This document shows, in pieces, positions 32,723 through 36,566 of a DNA stretch of 36,566 bases (its first letter is position 1; each line of letters starts with the position of its first letter). Below the pieces are notes generated by a model that had not been told where the DNA came from, made no database searches, and saw only the letters and a list, made by a program, of their open reading frames with translations. The stretch is from an uncultured beta proteobacterium (GTDB taxonomy: Bacteria > Pseudomonadota > Gammaproteobacteria > Burkholderiales > Burkholderiaceae_C). The stretch spans positions 1-36,566 of the forward strand of contig CAIWNX010000005.1 of NCBI GenBank assembly GCA_903914175.1, in the 5' to 3' direction. A program made the translations under genes and the position numbers.

Positions 32723-33379
32723 GTGTTCAGTGGCATTGACAATCTGGGCCTGTTCATCGTGGCGGGCGTGCTCTTGAACCTGACGCCGGGGCCGGATGTG
32801 CTCTACATCATGACCCATGCGCTGAAGAGCGGCTGGCGTACTGGCGCGGTCGCGGCGCTGGGCATTACGGCGGGCTGTTTTGTGCACGCGACAGCGGCGG
32901 CGCTGGGCGTTAGTGCGTTGCTGGCGGCTTCGAGCACGGCGTTTTCAATTCTCAAGTGGCTGGGCGCTGCGTACCTGGTCTACGTCGGCTGCAGCATGCT
33001 CGGCGTGGGTCAGCAGCAGCCGGTGGCGCAAGAGGCATCGATCGTCATGGCGGGCGAGCCGCCGTCGCTGAGTCGGGTGTTTCTGAACGGCTTTTGGACC
33101 AATGTGCTCAATCCCAAGGTGGCCTTGTTCTTTCTGGCCTTCTTGCCGCAATTCATCGCACCCGGCGCGCCCAACAAGAGTTTGAGTTTTGTGCTGCTGG
33201 GCCTGATCTTCAACTTCAACAGCCTGTGGGTGAACCTGGCCTACGCCTGGGTGGGCGCTTCGCTGTCGCAGCAATTTACCGCGCTACGCCAAGGCATGCG
33301 CTGGCTGGAGCGCGGCGCCGGCGCGATGTTCATCGGCTTTGGCCTGAAGCTGGCCCTGACCGACAATCCTTCCAACTGA
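32723..33379 (+). CDS. LysE/RhtB-family amino-acid exporter
   Basis: 218 residues from a GTG at 32723, chosen because GGGAG (32709-32713) is well placed and the family starts [19 protein letters not shown], then [13 protein letters not shown] at 32696 overlapping the ltaE stop would add nine residues. About five or six membrane helices; the motif [13 protein letters not shown] and [20 protein letters not shown] are diagnostic. LysE/RhtB proteins export amino acids such as lysine, threonine or homoserine. Position beside threonine aldolase and in the trp operon hints at threonine or an aromatic amino acid, but the substrate is unproven. Confidence 0.88.
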   Translation: MFSGIDNLGLFIVAGVLLNLTPGPDVLYIMTHALKSGWRTGAVAALGITAGCFVHATAAALGVSALLAASSTAFSILKWLGAAYLVYVGCSMLGVGQQQPVAQEASIVMAGEPPSLSRVFLNGFWTNVLNPKVALFFLAFLPQFIAPGAPNKSLSFVLLGLIFNFNSLWVNLAYAWVGASLSQQFTALRQGMRWLERGAGAMFIGFGLKLALTDNPSN

Positions 33380-33392
33380 AACGAGCACGATC

Positions 33393-34441
<1,049 letters not shown>

Positions 34442-34445
<4 letters not shown>

Positions 34446-35245
34446 GCGATATTCTTGATCAGATCGTGGCCGTCAAGCGCCAGGAAATTGTCGCCGCGTC
34501 AAAGCGGAAGTCTCTGGCGCTGGTGCGCGCTGATGCCGAGTCACGGGTCCTGACGCGCGATTTTGTCGGCGCGATGCGCGCCAGGATTGCTGCGGGTCAG
34601 GCTGCTGTGATTGCGGAAATCAAAAAGGCCAGCCCGTCCAAAGGCGTGCTGCGCGCTGACTTCATTCCGGCTGATATCGCGCAGACTTATGCCGAGCATG
34701 GCGCGGCTTGTCTGTCGGTGCTGACCGATGTGCAGTTTTTTCAGGGCTGCGTCGATTTCCTGAAACAGGCGCGGGCTTCCTGCCAGTTGCCGGTGTTGCG
34801 CAAGGATTTCATCGTCGACGCCTATCAGGTCTATGAGTCGCGCGTCATGGGGGCCGATGCGGTGCTGCTGATTGCCGCCTGCCTGGACGATGCACAACTG
34901 AAAGACTTTGAGGCCATTGCCCTGAGTCTGGACATGGCGGTACTGGTTGAGGTGCACGATGCGGCTGAGTTGGCGCGCGCGTTGCGACTCAAAACGCCTC
35001 TGATTGGCGTCAACAACCGCAACCTCAAAACCTTCGAGGTATCGCTTGAAACCACGCTGACCCTGATGCGCGATGTGCCAGCCGACCGGTTGCTGGTGTG
35101 CGAGAGCGGCATCCACAGCCGCGATGACGTGTTGCGACTCGGTGCCGCTGGCGTCAATGCGTTCCTGGTCGGTGAAGCTTTCATGCGCGCGGATGATCCG
35201 GGCGAGGCCTTGGCGGCGCTTTTTGCCATGCCGGATGTGCGCTGA
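34442..35245 (+). CDS. trpC: Indole-3-glycerol phosphate synthase
   Basis: 267 residues from a GTG overlapping the trpD stop. A TIM-barrel enzyme closing the indole ring; not fused to TrpF. Motifs: [33 protein letters not shown] (catalytic Lys), [30 protein letters not shown] and [20 protein letters not shown]. trpF, trpB and trpA are not in the window. The last 11 nt overlap the ung start. Confidence 0.96.
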
Positions 35246-35984
35246 CCGCAGCTGCGCGACGCAACTGAGCGACTGGACGCCACAGCGGTGGCCGGTGGCG
35301 GACGATTGGCGTCCATTGGTGGATCAGTTCCTGGGAAGTGACACCGGTTTATCCTTGGGCGACTTTATGCGGGCAAGGCTGGCCAGTGGCGCCGTCATCT
35401 ATCCACCGCAACCGTTTCGGGCGCTGGCCGTCACACCTCTGTCGCAGGTCCGGCTTGTCATCCTGGGACAGGACCCGTATCACGGGCCAGGGCAGGCGGA
35501 AGGTCTGGCGTTTTCGGTTGCCCCGGGTGTCAAGCCACCGCCTTCCCTGCGCAATATCTTCAAGGAAGTAGCGCGCGAAGGCCTTGGCGCACGAGCCCAA
35601 CAGGGCGATGGGTCCCTGCTGCGCTGGGCTGAGCAGGGGGTCTTGTTGCTCAACACCAGTCTGACGGTCGAGGATGGGGCGCCGGGTAGTCATGCGAAAC
35701 GCGGTTGGGAAGTGCTCACTGACAAAATAATCATGGCGGTGGCTGCAAAGTCGACGCCGGTGGTGTTCATGCTCTGGGGCGCGCAAGCCCAGGCCAAGCA
35801 AGGCTTGATTGCGTCGCAAACCGCGATTGCCGGGGCGACTCGGGTGGCGCATCGTGTGCTTACTGCCAATCACCCTTCGCCACTATCGGCCTTGCGAGCG
35901 CCCCGGCCGTTTATCGGTTGCGACCATTTCTGCTTGGCAAACACGTTTTTATTGCAGCACGGCGCCAGCGCCATCAACTGGTAG
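35235..35984 (+). CDS. ung: Uracil-DNA glycosylase
   Basis: 249 residues from ATG 35235, within the end of trpC in another frame. Family 1 UDG: the water-activating loop [20 protein letters not shown] (Asp80), AWG-type region, [10 protein letters not shown], and the DNA-intercalation loop HPSPLSA (His213). It removes uracil from DNA in base-excision repair. The first 20 residues are variable, so a later start cannot be excluded. Probably translated from the trp message by coupling; a trpC-ung order is one I recall from related genomes. Confidence 0.95.
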   Translation: MCADRSCATQLSDWTPQRWPVADDWRPLVDQFLGSDTGLSLGDFMRARLASGAVIYPPQPFRALAVTPLSQVRLVILGQDPYHGPGQAEGLAFSVAPGVKPPPSLRNIFKEVAREGLGARAQQGDGSLLRWAEQGVLLLNTSLTVEDGAPGSHAKRGWEVLTDKIIMAVAAKSTPVVFMLWGAQAQAKQGLIASQTAIAGATRVAHRVLTANHPSPLSALRAPRPFIGCDHFCLANTFLLQHGASAINW

Positions 35985-36030
35985 CTGCAAACTCGCAATG
36001 TGGCCGGGGCCAATCCTGTGGTTTTCGTGG

Positions 36031-36036
36031 CATAAT
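36031..36036 (+). promoter_or_regulatory. -10-like CATAAT before the tRNA-tuf operon
   Basis: CATAAT (5 of 6) is followed by a GC-rich stretch (CCACGGCTC) and then the tRNA-Tyr gene at 36051. A GC-rich discriminator after the -10 is typical of stringently controlled stable-RNA promoters. No clear -35 was identified. Confidence 0.45.
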
Positions 36037-36050
36037 CCACGGCTCACTAA

Positions 36051-36136
36051 GGAGAGGTGGCCGAGTGGTTAATGGCAGCAGACTGTAAATCTGCCCTCTT
36101 ACGAGTACGATGGTTCGAATCCATCCCTCTCCACCA
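36051..36136 (+). tRNA. tRNA-Tyr (anticodon GTA)
   Basis: Acceptor GGAGAGG (36051-36057) pairs with CCTCTCC (36126-36132), followed by A and an encoded CCA. The anticodon arm is GCAGA-CTGTAAA-TCTGC with GTA at 36085-36087. A long variable arm of class II type (CCTCTTACGAGTACG region) precedes the T arm with GGTTCGAATCC. First of three tRNAs ahead of tuf. Confidence 0.97.
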
Positions 36137-36207
36137 GTGTATTGAATTGAGAATTGACGCATGAGCGGGCCATGGGGCATGTTGGGGTTGACTGGTTCAG
36201 CTTCGAT

Positions 36208-36281
36208 GCGGGAGTAGTTCAATGGTAGAACCCTAGCCTTCCAAGCTAATGACGCGGGTTCGATTCCCGTCTCCCGCTCCA
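36208..36281 (+). tRNA. tRNA-Gly (anticodon TCC)
   Basis: Acceptor GCGGGAG (36208-36214) pairs with CTCCCGC (36271-36277); discriminator T, then encoded CCA. T arm GCGGGTTCGATTCCCGT. Anticodon loop CTTCCAA with TCC at 36240-36242. The anticodon stem reads CTAGC/GCTAA, so the outermost pair (27-43) is C-A rather than Watson-Crick. Confidence 0.96.
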
Positions 36282-36347
36282 GTGTCGATTGGTTTTTGAA
36301 GAGAGCAGAAGGTTTCGCTTGCTTGCCGTTGGCAACGGGCGGGGAAT

Positions 36348-36422
36348 GCCCATTTGGCTCAGTGGCAGAGCACTCCCTTGGTAAGGGAGAGGTCGCGGGT
36401 CCGATTCCCGCAATGGGCACCA
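36348..36422 (+). tRNA. tRNA-Thr (anticodon GGT)
   Basis: Acceptor GCCCATT (36348-36354) pairs with AATGGGC (36412-36418), then discriminator A and encoded CCA. Anticodon arm CTCCC-TTGGTAA-GGGAG with GGT at 36380-36382; T arm GCGGGTCCGATTCCCGC. It lies 42 bp before the tuf start. Confidence 0.97.
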
Positions 36423-36437
36423 TGATTTTTGATTTGA

Positions 36438-36566
<129 letters not shown>

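Noticed and set aside
36001..36012. TGGCCGGGGCCA palindrome as terminator of ung
   Set aside because: Stem of five with a two-base loop and no T run; not enough for an intrinsic terminator.

Overview
The window is about 36.6 kb of GC-rich, gene-dense chromosome. It looks like a betaproteobacterium of the order Burkholderiales, most likely Comamonadaceae (Rhodoferax/Polaromonas-like). That placement rests on remembered gene orders (rpe/gph/trpEGDC, trpC-ung, lptA-lptB-rpoN, tRNA-Tyr/Gly/Thr-tuf), on protein character and on GCTANAAT-type promoters; no search was run.

Layout. 1-4267: the end of a LysR regulator, a ChbG/NaxD-type deacetylase, an ArnT-type lipid glycosyltransferase, and the opposing gtrA and gtrB genes. 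Together these resemble a lipid A hexosamine-modification locus. 4344-8901: argS, a SPOR-domain protein, dsbA, then lptA-lptB of lipopolysaccharide transport. 8994-13022: rpoN, an RlmL-type RNA methyltransferase, a PIN-domain protein and a YecA/SEC-C protein, the last three joined by start/stop overlaps. 13023-13373: a 351-bp gene-free scar with a LysR remnant, a second coding remnant and a double-hairpin repeat. 13374-15828 (minus strand): pncC, pgpA, thiL and apaG. 15891-16571: rpe. 16723-28584: hyi and gspC on the minus strand, then a nearly complete type II secretion system, gspG-H-I-J-K-L-M-N-D-E-F, on the plus strand. 28595-35984: gph, a short Trp-containing leader ORF, trpE, trpG, a threonine aldolase, a LysE-type exporter, trpD, trpC and ung. 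36051-36566: tRNA-Tyr, tRNA-Gly, tRNA-Thr and the first 34 codons of tuf.

How the parts work together. The first block would build an undecaprenyl-linked amino sugar, deacetylate it, and transfer it to lipid A. LptA/LptB belong to the machine that carries LPS to the outer membrane. The gsp genes encode an inner-membrane platform, pseudopilus, ATPase and outer-membrane secretin for protein export; no prepilin peptidase (gspO) or pilotin (gspS) is in the window. The trp genes make tryptophan from chorismate as far as indole-3-glycerol phosphate, and appear to be preceded by a leader peptide of attenuator type.

Most notable signals: (i) a 28-codon leader ORF upstream of trpE with three Trp codons, two of them inside a predicted hairpin; (ii) seven genes with a -10-like hexamer exactly 6 nt before the start codon, as expected of leaderless mRNAs; (iii) the lgm/naxD-like locus; (iv) three copies of a GTCAT...ATGAC double-hairpin repeat, one of them between gspE and gspF; (v) the T2SS block lying between rpe and gph, which I recall as neighbours in relatives. 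I saw no CRISPR array, insertion sequence, phage gene or integrase.
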